NCBI RefSeq assembly: GCF_000015725.1
Contig: NC_008825.1
Coordinates: forward strand, 1,240,001-1,304,000
Direction of reading: 5' to 3'
DNA: 64,000 nucleotides
Origin: Methylibium petroleiphilum PM1
Lineage (GTDB): Bacteria; Pseudomonadota; Gammaproteobacteria; Burkholderiales; Burkholderiaceae_C
Shown here in pieces: positions 48,148 through 56,853 of this stretch (the stretch's first letter is position 1; each line of letters starts with the position of its first letter). A program made the position numbers and the translations under genes. A model generated the notes under the pieces. It saw nothing but the letters and a program-made list of their open reading frames with translations, ran no database searches and was not told the origin of the DNA.

Positions 48148-49043
48148 GCCCGCCGCCCGTCGGTCCACACCCGCTCGGCGAGGTACTTCGGCAGGGTGTC
48201 CAGCCCCTCGGCCCGGAGCAAGTTGACGAAGTTCTCGTCCTGAAAGAGTTGCTGCAACGCACTCACCGCGAAGAGCAGTCGTTGCTGTGCGAACGTCGCC
48301 TTTCGCACCATAGCCTTCTGTCGCTCGACCTCCTTCTGATAGGTGCGTACCAGGCTCGAGGTCGTCACGTCTGCGGCCTTGCGCGGCATGCACTTGCCGA
48401 CCGATCGCCCGAGGACGGCACGCCGCTCAAGCACACGCCGAGCGTCGATCAGTCTGCGCCCCCGTAGCGTGCCCGCCTCGTAGGCGTCCTGCAGTGCGGT
48501 CTGCACGGCTTTGTTGTCGTCGCCTGCGCCGACGATGGATAGAGCCGCATTCAGTGGCAGGTCACCCTTCTCGACGGCGACCAGCAGTCGCTGCTCACCT
48601 CGCTGGATCAACGTGAGGATGCCTTGGACATAGCTCAGCGTTAGCCCGGTTTTGGTGGCGATCTGCTTCGGCGTGTACCCCCGATCTCGGAGCTGCTGGA
48701 TGCCGGCGAGCAACTCCAGCGGCCGCCACTGCCGCCGCGCGATGTTTTCAGTCAAGCTCATGATGAACGCGTCTTCGTCGCCGACGACAACGACCAGCGC
48801 AGGAATCGTCGCCTCGCCCAGCGCCTTGAAGGCCTTCATGCGCCCCTCGCCGCACACGAGCAGGTAGCGTTCGTCGCCATTAGGCCCACGCCGCGGTGTC
48901 ACGACGATCGGCTTCTTCAACCCGATGGTCTTGATGTTGCCGACGATCTCCCCAAAGGCCCGGCTGTTGCGCTCGCGCGGGTTGAGCACCTCGATGCGAT
49001 CGATCGGGATCTGTCGAAGCTCCTGCTGGCGATCTGCGCTCAC
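48144..49043 (-). CDS. ParB-like protein (first of a pair)
   Basis: 299 aa from a GTG at 49043 that overlaps the recombinase stop (GTGA). ParB motifs are IPIDRIEVLNPRERN, IKTIGLKKPIVV, LLVCGEGRMKAFKALG and MSLTENIARRQWRPLE, followed by an HTH (YTPKQIATKTGLTLSYVQGI). It is fused in an overlapping operon between the serine recombinase and the second ParB-like gene. The GEGR and ENIARR boxes are those used for CTP and DNA binding in the ParB superfamily, so nucleotide-dependent DNA sliding is possible. The exact job is unknown. Confidence 0.82.
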   Translation of the reverse strand: MSADRQQELRQIPIDRIEVLNPRERNSRAFGEIVGNIKTIGLKKPIVVTPRRGPNGDERYLLVCGEGRMKAFKALGEATIPALVVVVGDEDAFIMSLTENIARRQWRPLELLAGIQQLRDRGYTPKQIATKTGLTLSYVQGILTLIQRGEQRLLVAVEKGDLPLNAALSIVGAGDDNKAVQTALQDAYEAGTLRGRRLIDARRVLERRAVLGRSVGKCMPRKAADVTTSSLVRTYQKEVERQKAMVRKATFAQQRLLFAVSALQQLFQDENFVNLLRAEGLDTLPKYLAERVWTDGRRA

Positions 49044-50605
49044 GCCGCCACCCGCAGCCGCGCCCGGGCGGCCATTCCATAGAGGTAGTCGAGCGTCTCG
49101 AAGCGATAACTCTCGAGCTCAGCGGTGTTCTGCTCGGCAAGGCTGATGCGCGACGGGCCGAAGTCAACCCGCGGGAGGAGGTAGAAGTCCCGCACTGCCT
49201 GGTTGCCGTCATCGAGCCGGGCCGCCACGGAGATGTCCGGCGCGAGGCTGGTGTCGAGTCGAATCTTCCAACGGTTGTGGCCACTGTCGACGGCGTGGCA
49301 CCGTGCAAGGACGATGGACACCGTGAACTCGCGGTTCACCCACAGCACGTCGGTGGCCGGGTCTCGCTCGAAGGAGCCGCCGAGGTTGGCGATCTCGCGC
49401 TCGATCTGCTGCACCAGGTCAGGGTGCATGCGGCGCAGCTGGCGGTTGATCTCCACGTATCGGTAGTCGCGGTCGGGTGTATAGCCCACCAGCTGATAGG
49501 CACGGACGAGGCTGCCGAAGCGGTGCGCATAGACAGCGGCGCAGGGCATGCCTTCGGCCTCGTTGATCACCAGTCCGGACAGGAAGCCGCGGTTGCGATA
49601 CAGACCGCGCAACCGTTCGATCAGCTCCTCGTCGGTGTAGCGACGCGCCCGTGCCCGGATGATCCCCTGGGCGGTGTAGAACACGTCGGGCGGCACGATG
49701 CCGGTGAACGCGCCCTCCCGCCGGATCCACATGTCGGGCGGATTCACCACCCGCACCTTCTTCAGCTTGAACGAGACCCGGTTGTAGATGTTGTGGCCGA
49801 CGTACTTCTCGTTGGTCAGCACCTCGTGCACCGTTGCCCGGGTCCACTCGCGGCCGAGGTCCGTGCGCAAGCGCATGCCGTTGAGCCGGCCAGCGATCTC
49901 CGATTCAACCAGACCGTCGTCAATGAACCAGCGGTAGATCTGGTTGACGATCCGAACCTCTTCTTCGGGGCCGGGCGTCAGGATGACGCGGTCGGTCTGC
50001 AGGCTCTTCTGCTCCCCGCGGGAGAGCTCCGTCTTAGCCGCCCCCTGTACATCAACCAGCGTGCGGCGCAGGCCGTACCCGGCTGGCCCGCCCTGACGAA
50101 AACCCAGCTCGATCAGTCGGCACTGGCCAGCAAACACTTTTGCCGAGAGCTCGCGGCTGTACTCGCCAGCCATCGCCCGCTTGACACCCTTGACGATCGT
50201 CGACACCGGCGAGCCGTCGTTCTCGAACTGTTCGGCGCAGTAGGCGACTTGGATACCAGCACGCCGGCAGATGTACTCGTAGTACGCGCTCTCGTCGGCG
50301 TCCTGGAAGCGTCCCCAGCGGCTGACGTCGTAGACGAGGATGATCTGGAAGTCGGCGCGCTTGTTCTCCACGTCATGAATCAGGCGCTGCAGCGCTTGGC
50401 GTCCGTCGATGCGCAGCCCGCTCTTACCCTCGTCTGCGTAGGTCGCAACGATCTCGATGCCGCGCCGCGCGGCGTACTCGCGGATCTTGTCGCCCTGGTT
50501 CTCGGTGGAGTACTGCTGGTGCTCGGTCGACATGCGCACGTACTCGGCCGCGCGCATGCGGATGGGCACCTCCTGCCCTTCGGTTCGTGGGACGTCCGAT
50601 TGCAT
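49040..50605 (-). CDS. Large serine recombinase
   Basis: 521 aa from the ATG at 50605. The resolvase/invertase domain has AAEYVRMSTEHQQYS with the nucleophilic serine at residue ~26, then YADEGKSGLRIDGRQALQRL and ILVYDVSRWGRFQDADESAY. A recombinase domain follows (GPAGYGLRRTLVD, LTNEKYVGHNIYNR). The usual zinc beta-ribbon cysteines of large serine integrases are not evident. It heads an overlapping operon with two ParB-like genes, a combination common on mobile islands. It could excise its own segment or act as an accessory recombinase within the larger element. Confidence 0.88.
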   Translation of the reverse strand: MQSDVPRTEGQEVPIRMRAAEYVRMSTEHQQYSTENQGDKIREYAARRGIEIVATYADEGKSGLRIDGRQALQRLIHDVENKRADFQIILVYDVSRWGRFQDADESAYYEYICRRAGIQVAYCAEQFENDGSPVSTIVKGVKRAMAGEYSRELSAKVFAGQCRLIELGFRQGGPAGYGLRRTLVDVQGAAKTELSRGEQKSLQTDRVILTPGPEEEVRIVNQIYRWFIDDGLVESEIAGRLNGMRLRTDLGREWTRATVHEVLTNEKYVGHNIYNRVSFKLKKVRVVNPPDMWIRREGAFTGIVPPDVFYTAQGIIRARARRYTDEELIERLRGLYRNRGFLSGLVINEAEGMPCAAVYAHRFGSLVRAYQLVGYTPDRDYRYVEINRQLRRMHPDLVQQIEREIANLGGSFERDPATDVLWVNREFTVSIVLARCHAVDSGHNRWKIRLDTSLAPDISVAARLDDGNQAVRDFYLLPRVDFGPSRISLAEQNTAELESYRFETLDYLYGMAARARLRVAA

Positions 50606-50802
50606 GTACGGCCTCCACCAGGTCAACGGGCCAACGGGCCTCACCGGCAAGGCACCGGTGGCGCAGGCGACGCCGTCGGTCGATGCGGGCCTGATGGAAA
50701 GGTCGTGCGTCGGCGCTCGGCGGTCGTGTTCGCCCTGCCAAGGTAGCAGCGAAGCTATGGCGCGTCGATCGAGTAGGCTGTTTGCAATCAGCTGCGAAGA
50801 CG

Positions 50803-51228
50803 CTAAGTGCCTGACAGCAAAGTTATTTTGACGATCCACGCGTCCATCTTTGCAATCTCGCCCTTTTCGGCCGGAGTGAGGTGGTAAGTGCCTGAGGCCA
50901 AAGGAGAAACCTGCGGGATCGCGTCCATCTTTGCAATCAAACCTGGTTGACGCATGGCGTTGCGAACCTGTTGTTGACGGCGGTTGCGCTCGACGTAACC
51001 GGGGTGCTCGGCCCGGTACTGCTGCCAGTAGTCGGTGTGGCTCTCGCGCCAGCGACGCTGGCACTGGAGTTGGTTGGCGCGGTAGTCCCCGTCGGCGTGG
51101 CGTTTCTCCCGTTGCCAAAGCTTGCGGCGCTCTCGCTGGCACTCGGGTCGGCTGCAGTAGTTCTGTGTCGGCACGCGTGCTGATGTCTGGAAGGCGTCTG
51201 CGCACGCGAGGCATCTCTTGAGTCCCAT
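50803..51228 (-). CDS. Small Cys/Arg-rich protein of the serine recombinase module
   Basis: 141 aa from the ATG at 51228 (MGLKRCLACADAFQTSARVP). Cysteines in CLAC and CSRPEC could bind zinc as a small ribbon. The middle is very basic and Gln/Arg-rich (RRKLWQREKRHADGDYRANQ), suggesting nucleic-acid binding. The tail contains an IAKMDA repeat (LIAKMDAIPQ; EIAKMDAWIV). It lies 197 bases upstream of the serine recombinase in the same direction and is a frequent companion of such modules. The function is unknown. Confidence 0.6.
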   Translation of the reverse strand: MGLKRCLACADAFQTSARVPTQNYCSRPECQRERRKLWQREKRHADGDYRANQLQCQRRWRESHTDYWQQYRAEHPGYVERNRRQQQVRNAMRQPGLIAKMDAIPQVSPLASGTYHLTPAEKGEIAKMDAWIVKITLLSGT

Positions 51229-51298
51229 GGAATCCTCCCTGCGCGAAGGGCGTGATAGCCCGGTGGCAGCGGCAGGGCGCCGCCGCTAAGCTGGCGCG

Positions 51299-52225
51299 AT
51301 GGACTCGGACGAACGTCAGTCGCTGATGCGCATCGCTGCGTTCGGCCAAGTCCGACGTCTACTCGAGACTCACGACCAACTGACGGCCACCGACCTGGGC
51401 GCCGGGTTCACCTTCGAGGGCGAGCGTGTGCCGCTCGTGAACCCGCAACGCGGCATCTTCAAGCCGCAGCAGATGCAGCACCTGCTGTCGATCAAGACGG
51501 TGTTCCCAAAAGCTGGCGCCAAGGTCTGGTACGACGACCAGAGGCACGTCCACCGCCAGATCTACGAGGGTGAAGAGACGATCGACTACGCGTTCATGGG
51601 CACCGACCCCGACGTGGCCGAGAACCGCTGGCTGCGCGAGGCGATGGAGCAGCAGGTGCCAATCATCTACTTCCTCGGTGTGTCACCCGGGCGCTACCAG
51701 CCGGTCGTGCCGGCGTTCATCGTGGGTTGGGACGCGCAGGCATCCAAGGCGAAGGTGGCGTTCGGTGACCCGTTGTCCCTGGCTGCCAAGCCCCCGGGGG
51801 ACCGTGCTGAACGTCGGTACGCGCTGCGCATGGTGCAGCAGCGCTTGCATCAGGCCTCGTTCCGCGACGCGGTTATCACCGCCTATCGTGGGCGGTGTGC
51901 GCTGTCAGGCTTGCCAGAGCCGCTGTTGCTGGATGCGGCTCACATCGTGGCTGACATGGACGAGCGGCTTGGGCAGCCGATCGTCCCGAATGGCATTCCG
52001 CTCTCGAAGATCCATCATGCGGCCTTCGACGCGCACCTTATTGGGGTCGACCCGGATTATCGCGTGCATGTTTCGGAGCGGCTACTTGGGCAGAACGACG
52101 GTCCCATGCTCGAGGCTTTGAAGCGACTTCACCGCGGCGAGCTGCACTTGCCTTCCCGATCCCAGGACCGACCTGATCGCGAACGCTTGGCACGTCGGTT
52201 TGAGCTTTTCAAGGCAGCGGCATAG
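51299..52225 (+). CDS. HNH endonuclease, possible restriction enzyme
   Basis: 308 aa. The C-terminal third holds the HNH motif: RGRCALSGLPEPLLLDAAHI, VPNGIPLSKIHHAAFDAHLI, with the H, N and H in DAAHI, PNGIPL and HHAAFD. The N-terminal ~170 residues resemble the reader part of HNH restriction-type proteins (FEGERVPLVNPQRGIFKPQQ, VWYDDQRHVHRQIYEG, PIIYFLGVSPGRY). They may recognise modified bases. It is divergent from the serine recombinase module, 70 bases away. Whether it acts on phosphorothioated, methylated or plain DNA cannot be told. Confidence 0.8.
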   Translation: MDSDERQSLMRIAAFGQVRRLLETHDQLTATDLGAGFTFEGERVPLVNPQRGIFKPQQMQHLLSIKTVFPKAGAKVWYDDQRHVHRQIYEGEETIDYAFMGTDPDVAENRWLREAMEQQVPIIYFLGVSPGRYQPVVPAFIVGWDAQASKAKVAFGDPLSLAAKPPGDRAERRYALRMVQQRLHQASFRDAVITAYRGRCALSGLPEPLLLDAAHIVADMDERLGQPIVPNGIPLSKIHHAAFDAHLIGVDPDYRVHVSERLLGQNDGPMLEALKRLHRGELHLPSRSQDRPDRERLARRFELFKAAA

Positions 52226-52335
52226 CGCGCAGCGAAGCGAGTCGACGTGCAAGCTACTGTTTTCCTCTTTGGGGTTGGCCTGTGCTAGAGATCTCGCCCC
52301 GATGCCGCGCGCAGCGCGGGCGCGTATGGCGCAGG

Positions 52336-52869
52336 CTAGCTTGGCAGGCCGCCGCTCTTCTCGGTGGGCACCAGCTTGGCGTCGGACAGCACCTTGCCCT
52401 TGGGCAGATGCTCGGCCGCGTCCGCCTTGATCGCCGCAAGTTGACGAGCGGTCAGCGGCTCGTCATCGGGCTCGTAGCACGAGGGCCGCATCTTCTCGCC
52501 TGATCCAGCCAGTAGCGCGGCCAGCAACTTGCTCTCGTGCTCAAACTGCTGCGCCGGTGTGCTCGAAGCGAGGTCAGCCTAGCCGCGCTCGACGGCGACG
52601 CGCATCTGCTCGGCGAGCTCTTCGGGCGTGCCGGCAAGGCTGAGGTCGCGAGCGTCGAAGACGCTAGCGCTTGGCTGCTTGTGCTTTGTGCGGCCCACCT
52701 TGGCCTTAGCTGCGGCGATTCGTGACCGCGCTTCTTCTTCGGTGAAGCGCGGATTCCACCGAATGAACTCCGCGACCGTCATGCCCGCCAGGTCCTGCTC
52801 GAAAGCGACCTCGTACGCGACCGACGCAGGCGTGCCACCGGTGCCGGGCTGCTTGTTCTTCCTGTTCAT
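52336..52869 (-). pseudogene. Unknown gene interrupted by one in-frame amber codon
   Basis: On the minus strand a frame starts at the ATG at 52869 (MNRKNKQPGTGGTPASVAYE), gives 96 residues ending MRVAVERG, and meets TAG at 52581-52579. The same frame continues, with no shift, for 81 more residues (ADLASSTPAQQFEHES onward) to the stop at 52336. The two halves are similar in composition and read as one protein of about 178 aa. A single point mutation would restore it. Alternatively it is two genes in tandem. No domain was recognised. Confidence 0.5.
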
Positions 52870-52879
52870 GGTTTATCCG

Positions 52880-53152
52880 TCAAAGTCTAAGTGGACGGTG
52901 ATGCAGAACGCGCGAGCGTACTGATCCAGGCCGCCGCCTTTGTAGCGCCGGCGAGGCGGCCGCCAGCGCTGGATCGAAGGCGCCAACGCGCGCGCGATAG
53001 TCCTCTTCCATCAGGCGCTCGAAGTTAGGACTGCCAAACTCGCGCCTGACTGGCTGCATCTGATCCCAAAGGCGGTCCTCGAGCGAGCCGAGCGCCACGC
53101 GTCGAAGGATGGTCCGACAGATCGCGGCCTTTCGCTTGCGCAGCGATGTCAA
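52880..53152 (-). CDS. Small unknown protein, possibly coupled to an upstream membrane-protein remnant
   Basis: 90 aa starting from a TTG at 53152 that overlaps the TGA ending the upstream frame. It is very basic (SLRKRKAAICRTILRRVALG) with a more acidic middle (PNFERLMEEDYRARVGAF). No domain was recognised. The start codon is weak and the region is decayed, so this may be the tail of a broken gene. Confidence 0.35.
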   Translation of the reverse strand: MTSLRKRKAAICRTILRRVALGSLEDRLWDQMQPVRREFGSPNFERLMEEDYRARVGAFDPALAAASPALQRRRPGSVRSRVLHHRPLRL

Positions 53153-53461
53153 CCAACGCGCCCCTCGCGGTCGCTCCTGCTTTCGAGGTACTCGATGAGC
53201 CGGTCGAGCTGGTGCCGGAAGAAGTAGAGCACCATCATGAGAATGGCGAAGGCGACCAGCGCCAGGTAGTGCGTAGATCGGGAGTGTTAGCCACCCCAGC
53301 CTGACAAGCCAGTCCACGAGCCATGGCTCCAGGTCGTCGGAGACGAAGACTTGCAAGCCACTCAGCAGCCGCTCGTACGCAGGCGTTCGCACAAACCGCT
53401 TCAGACAGTCCAGCAGGGCGCGTCGTTGAATGGCAATGTAGGCGTCGACGTTCGTCGTCAC
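53149..53461 (-). pseudogene. Frameshifted small membrane-protein gene
   Basis: From a GTG at 53461 the frame gives TTNVDAYIAIQRRALLDCLK and FVSDDLEPWLVDWLVRLGWL, and then loses sense near 53265. A second frame picks up with HYLALVAFAILMMVLYFFRH, a clear transmembrane helix, then QLDRLIEYLESRSDREGRVG and a stop at 53149. The two parts fit one short protein broken by an indel. A sequencing error would give the same picture. Confidence 0.45.
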
Positions 53462-53498
53462 GATTGAAGACGGTGGATTCAGGCTACGACCACATCGG

Positions 53499-54398
53499 TC
53501 ATCCACGACTCGAGCCGTAAGGCGCGGCGAGGCTTTCAAACGTTGTCAGGGGCCCCACGAACATCAGCCGTACCGTTCCAGTCGGTCCGTTGCGCTGCTT
53601 ACCAACGATGATTTCGGTCAGTCCTGTGCACATGCTGGCCGCCCGTGTGTAGTCGTCGCGGTATAGAAGGACGATGACGTCGGCGTCGCATTCAATGGCT
53701 CCTGAGTCGCGCAAGTCTGCCAAAGTAGGGCGTTTGTCGGAGCGCGACGCGGGAGATCTTCCTAGTTGCGACAACGCGACCACGGGACAACCGAGTTCTC
53801 GAGCAAGTCGCTTCAAGCCCCTCGAGATCTCTCCGACTTGGCCAGCCCGTGTCTCGATGTTGGAAGTGAGTCCTCCGGCCATGAGTTGCATGTAGTCAAC
53901 GACAACTAGGCCGAGCCGCCCCATTGCGTCTGCGCGTTTGTTCGCCCGTGCGATCAATTCGTTGACTGACAGCGACGGCGTGTCATCGATGACAAGGGGG
54001 GCGTCGGACAGCAGATTGAAGGCTTCGATTGCATGACTCCAGTCGTCATCGCTAAGCTGTGCCATTCTCACTCGTTGCAGATCGACTCGACTGATCGAGC
54101 TGACGAGTCGGTCCATGACATGGCGGCCGTCCATTTCCATTGAGAAGATGAGGACTGGGGTCCCCTGCTGGATGGCTACGTGGGTGGCAACGTTCAGTGC
54201 AAGCGCGCTCTTCCCGATCGACGGACGACCGGCGATCACGATGAGATCTCCCCGGTGCATACCCGTCGTGAGTTGGTCGAGTTCGCGGAACCCGGTTGGC
54301 AAGCCAGATGGATCTTGCGTCTGTCCGCGATCGTGCCGATCCGACAGCCGATCGATGAGGTCGGTCAAGAGCTCCCGTGCGGAGGCATCGAGCGACAT
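53499..54398 (-). CDS. DnaB-like helicase, ATPase domain only
   Basis: 299 aa from the ATG at 54398; an in-frame ATG at 54494 would add 32 unlikely residues. Residues ~30-60 match the start of the DnaB C-terminal domain (GLPTGFRELDQLTTGMHRGD). Then come Walker A GRPSIGKSALALNVATH, SMEMDGRHVMDRLV, Walker B LGLVVVDYMQLM and LKRLARELGCPVVALSQL. The N-terminal domain that loads and holds normal DnaB hexamers is absent. It may be a phage- or plasmid-type helicase or a RadA/KaiC-like regulator. It is divergent from the XRE regulator gene. Confidence 0.82.
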   Translation of the reverse strand: MSLDASARELLTDLIDRLSDRHDRGQTQDPSGLPTGFRELDQLTTGMHRGDLIVIAGRPSIGKSALALNVATHVAIQQGTPVLIFSMEMDGRHVMDRLVSSISRVDLQRVRMAQLSDDDWSHAIEAFNLLSDAPLVIDDTPSLSVNELIARANKRADAMGRLGLVVVDYMQLMAGGLTSNIETRAGQVGEISRGLKRLARELGCPVVALSQLGRSPASRSDKRPTLADLRDSGAIECDADVIVLLYRDDYTRAASMCTGLTEIIVGKQRNGPTGTVRLMFVGPLTTFESLAAPYGSSRG

Positions 54399-54621
54399 CG
54401 GTACACCTTGTGTGTCACCGCCGCCCGTTGACCGCTTGCAGCTGTGAACAGTCACATCGCATGCGCGCGACCGTGAGTTGAGTCTGTCCTGAGCCATGGC
54501 TCCCATGCCGTCGGCCATTCCCCGTGCTACCGAGCCAGCGCACGGTCTCGAGGTCTCGCAGACCTAGATGCTACTCTAAGTCTGTAGACGCATAGTCATC
54601 GCACACGCAACCTTCCAGCCC

Positions 54622-54855
54622 ATGTCACGGGGGAAGGTTGCACATGAATCCGCGCGCGCCCGTTTGGCGCGCCATCTACGCGGCGAGCGTGCGTTGCGTG
54701 GCCTGTCCCAGGAGGCGCTTGCTGACCTTGCCCTTCTGCACCGAACCTATGTGGGCTCGATTGAGCGCTGCGAGCGCAACGTGTCGCTTGACAACGTCGA
54801 ACGACTCGCGCGGGCGTTGAATGTCGACATCGCAGATTTGCTTGCTGCCGACTGA
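54622..54855 (+). CDS. XRE-family (Cro/C1-type) transcriptional regulator
   Basis: 77 aa. The helix-turn-helix is LRGLSQEALADLALLHRTYV, followed by GSIERCERNVSLDNVERLAR, which is the classic HTH_3 layout filling the whole protein. Small regulators of this kind control mobile-element genes. Divergent orientation to the DnaB-like gene, with a 223-base gap between the start codons, suggests it may repress that promoter or its own. Confidence 0.85.
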   Translation: MSRGKVAHESARARLARHLRGERALRGLSQEALADLALLHRTYVGSIERCERNVSLDNVERLARALNVDIADLLAAD

Positions 54856-55030
54856 CGGAGACTAGGTGAGTCGACCCAAACGGAAGGGCGCGCCGCGTGT
54901 CGACAACGAGTACGATGTCCGACGAACCGGGCGAGCGCGCGCTCGTGGGCTCGGGTGCGCCTGCAGCTAGACTCTTACGGCGCGCCAGCGCGTAGCTGCG
55001 CCGAAGTCCTCGGTCAACACGCACGTTCAC

Positions 55031-55594
55031 ATGCACAACACCCCGCTGATTGACTGGCACTCGATGTTCATGGGCGTCGCCATGCTCGCGGCTGCTCGGT
55101 CCAAGGACGCGAGGAAGCGGAACGGAGCCTGCATCGCGAGCGCCGACAACAAGATTCTTGGCGTCGGCTATAACGGGCTGCCCCGCGGGTGCGACGATGA
55201 CGACCCTTCGTACTGGGCGGACGTCGACGACGATCCCGTTCAGTCTCGACATAGCTACATCGTCCATGCTGAAGTGAACGCAATACTCAACTGCGTGGTT
55301 CTTCCGCTGACGGGAAGTACGATCTACACGACGCAGTTCCCCTGCCCGAGGTGCGTACAGTCGATCATTCAGGTGGGTATCAAGCGGGTAGTCTTCTTGG
55401 ACAAGAAGACTCATCAAGTCGCACTCAACAGTGCCTCGGACAAGATGCTCGTAGACGCAGGCATCGAAGTCTTGTCCTTGGAAGAACTGGAGTCGACAGC
55501 AAGCCGATGGTGCGAGAAGCTCGACGAGTTTGTTCGAACTACAGGGCAGGAGATGCCTGTCGCGACTGCTCCTCTGCCTCCGAGCGGGATTTAG
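55031..55594 (+). CDS. Deoxycytidylate (dCMP) deaminase
   Basis: 187 aa. The zinc-dependent cytidine/dCMP deaminase motifs are YIVHAEVNAI (His79, Glu81) and TQFPCPRCVQ (Cys105, Cys108). The substrate-side segments are GACIASADNKILGVGYNGLP and WHSMFMGVAMLAAARSKDAR, as in dCMP deaminases. It turns dCMP into dUMP, the precursor of dTMP. This matters here because the island has destroyed the host's dCTP deaminase gene, the main route to dUMP in this group. It lies next to the recombination operon, whose last gene overlaps its 3' end by 56 bases in convergent orientation. Confidence 0.87.
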   Translation: MHNTPLIDWHSMFMGVAMLAAARSKDARKRNGACIASADNKILGVGYNGLPRGCDDDDPSYWADVDDDPVQSRHSYIVHAEVNAILNCVVLPLTGSTIYTTQFPCPRCVQSIIQVGIKRVVFLDKKTHQVALNSASDKMLVDAGIEVLSLEELESTASRWCEKLDEFVRTTGQEMPVATAPLPPSGI

Positions 55595-56852
55595 CTTCAT
55601 ACGCCGTGCGCAAGCGTTCATTCTCCGCGCGGAGATCTGCAATTGCTCGCGCTTGCTCTGCAAGTTGCGCCTCTGCCTTGCGCAGGCGTGCCTCGTCCCG
55701 AGATGAAATCTGACAGCCGAGTCGGTCTTGGGCGACAAGCACGTAGGGCTCAAGAGATCTGGGATTGCGGTGCCCTACTTTGATTGCAACCGCTGCAGCT
55801 ACAGAAGCGGCAGAAGTATCAAGACCAAGCGCGAGCCGTTCCATCAGTTCTAGAAGAATCTGTACATTGACGAAGCGGATTCGCAACGCGTGGAATGACG
55901 TTCCCTTCTGAGCACCAATGGAACGCATGAGCTTGGAGAAGATCGTCGTGATTGACCTGTCCTCCAACGGGGTGCAATCGCGTGCCGACAGGAATAGCCC
56001 TTGCGGCGGCCGCGTCACTTGCTTGCCTACCAAGAGCTGTGATCGAGGGCCGTCGATGAAGTCACAGATGCGAAGCAAGATCGACGTCGGCAGTTCATAG
56101 GTAATGCCGCGATTGAACTTCTGCCGTATAGGGCGGATCAAGACGGTCGCACCAGTATTCGGTCCAATCAGCGAGCGCTTGAACTGATCCACTTGGAAAG
56201 AGTTGATCGAACCTCGTCGCAGCCCTGTTTCCAGACCGATGTCAAGTAGCAGGGCGTTTCGCTGCCTTACGTAGACAGACTGCTCGGACGTCATGATCGC
56301 GTCCAACACGTCGTCGCGGTCTTGATCGCTCAAGAGGTGCTTTCGGAGACCACGGTCACCTGCAGTCGTCACGCGAAAGAGCGCGGGGTACGTCCGAGTC
56401 GAACGACGATTGCCAGACGAGCCTACGCCAATCCCGCAATCAATCTGCGTGCCATTTGGACCGACAGCGTGGTCTGCGATCCGCTTGGTCTTGCGAAGCC
56501 AAAGAAACCAGCCGTACACGCAAAGCAGCTTCTGGTTCACAGTGCCGCGAGCGATGCGCTCGTCCCCTTTCGACGCGGGGTTGGCAAGAACGAGCTTCAG
56601 CTCAGCGTCTCGAAACTGCTTGAGCGTGGTGTCGCTGGCAGAGACTGGATCAATGCCTACTGATGCGCAGTGTGCCCAGAAGCTCACAACGTTCAGCACC
56701 TGCCCATGCACTGTGCTGAGAGCCAGCTGGCAGTAGTCAAGCTGGTGGAACGCGAAGTCAGTGACATCGTCGACCAGCATGCCTCGGTGGGTGTCGTAGA
56801 CAAGGATGGCATTCAAGTCCTGCCGCAACCGAACTTGCAATTGGTTCCTCAC
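55539..56852 (-). CDS. Tyrosine-recombinase-like protein, fourth gene of the GInt-type operon
   Basis: 437 aa from a GTG at 56852, one base after the preceding stop; AGAGG lies six bases before it. The longer open frame starting at 56969 overlaps the preceding gene and is rejected. Catalytic features: ETGLRRGSINSF (Arg I), SFHALRIRFVNV (H-x-x-R) and VGHRNPRSLEPYV (second His, Tyr nucleophile). The C-terminal ~50 residues form a coiled coil (RLRKAEAQLAEQARAIADLR). It would be one of three integrases all needed for excision and integration in GInt elements. Confidence 0.8.
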   Translation of the reverse strand: MRNQLQVRLRQDLNAILVYDTHRGMLVDDVTDFAFHQLDYCQLALSTVHGQVLNVVSFWAHCASVGIDPVSASDTTLKQFRDAELKLVLANPASKGDERIARGTVNQKLLCVYGWFLWLRKTKRIADHAVGPNGTQIDCGIGVGSSGNRRSTRTYPALFRVTTAGDRGLRKHLLSDQDRDDVLDAIMTSEQSVYVRQRNALLLDIGLETGLRRGSINSFQVDQFKRSLIGPNTGATVLIRPIRQKFNRGITYELPTSILLRICDFIDGPRSQLLVGKQVTRPPQGLFLSARDCTPLEDRSITTIFSKLMRSIGAQKGTSFHALRIRFVNVQILLELMERLALGLDTSAASVAAAVAIKVGHRNPRSLEPYVLVAQDRLGCQISSRDEARLRKAEAQLAEQARAIADLRAENERLRTAYEAKSRSEAEEQSRQASPAL

Positions 56853-56853
56853 G

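Noticed and set aside
47269-49043. Plasmid partition system (ParAB)
   Set aside because: Two ParB-like genes are present but no ParA ATPase and no replication initiator; overlap with the serine recombinase points to a recombination module instead.
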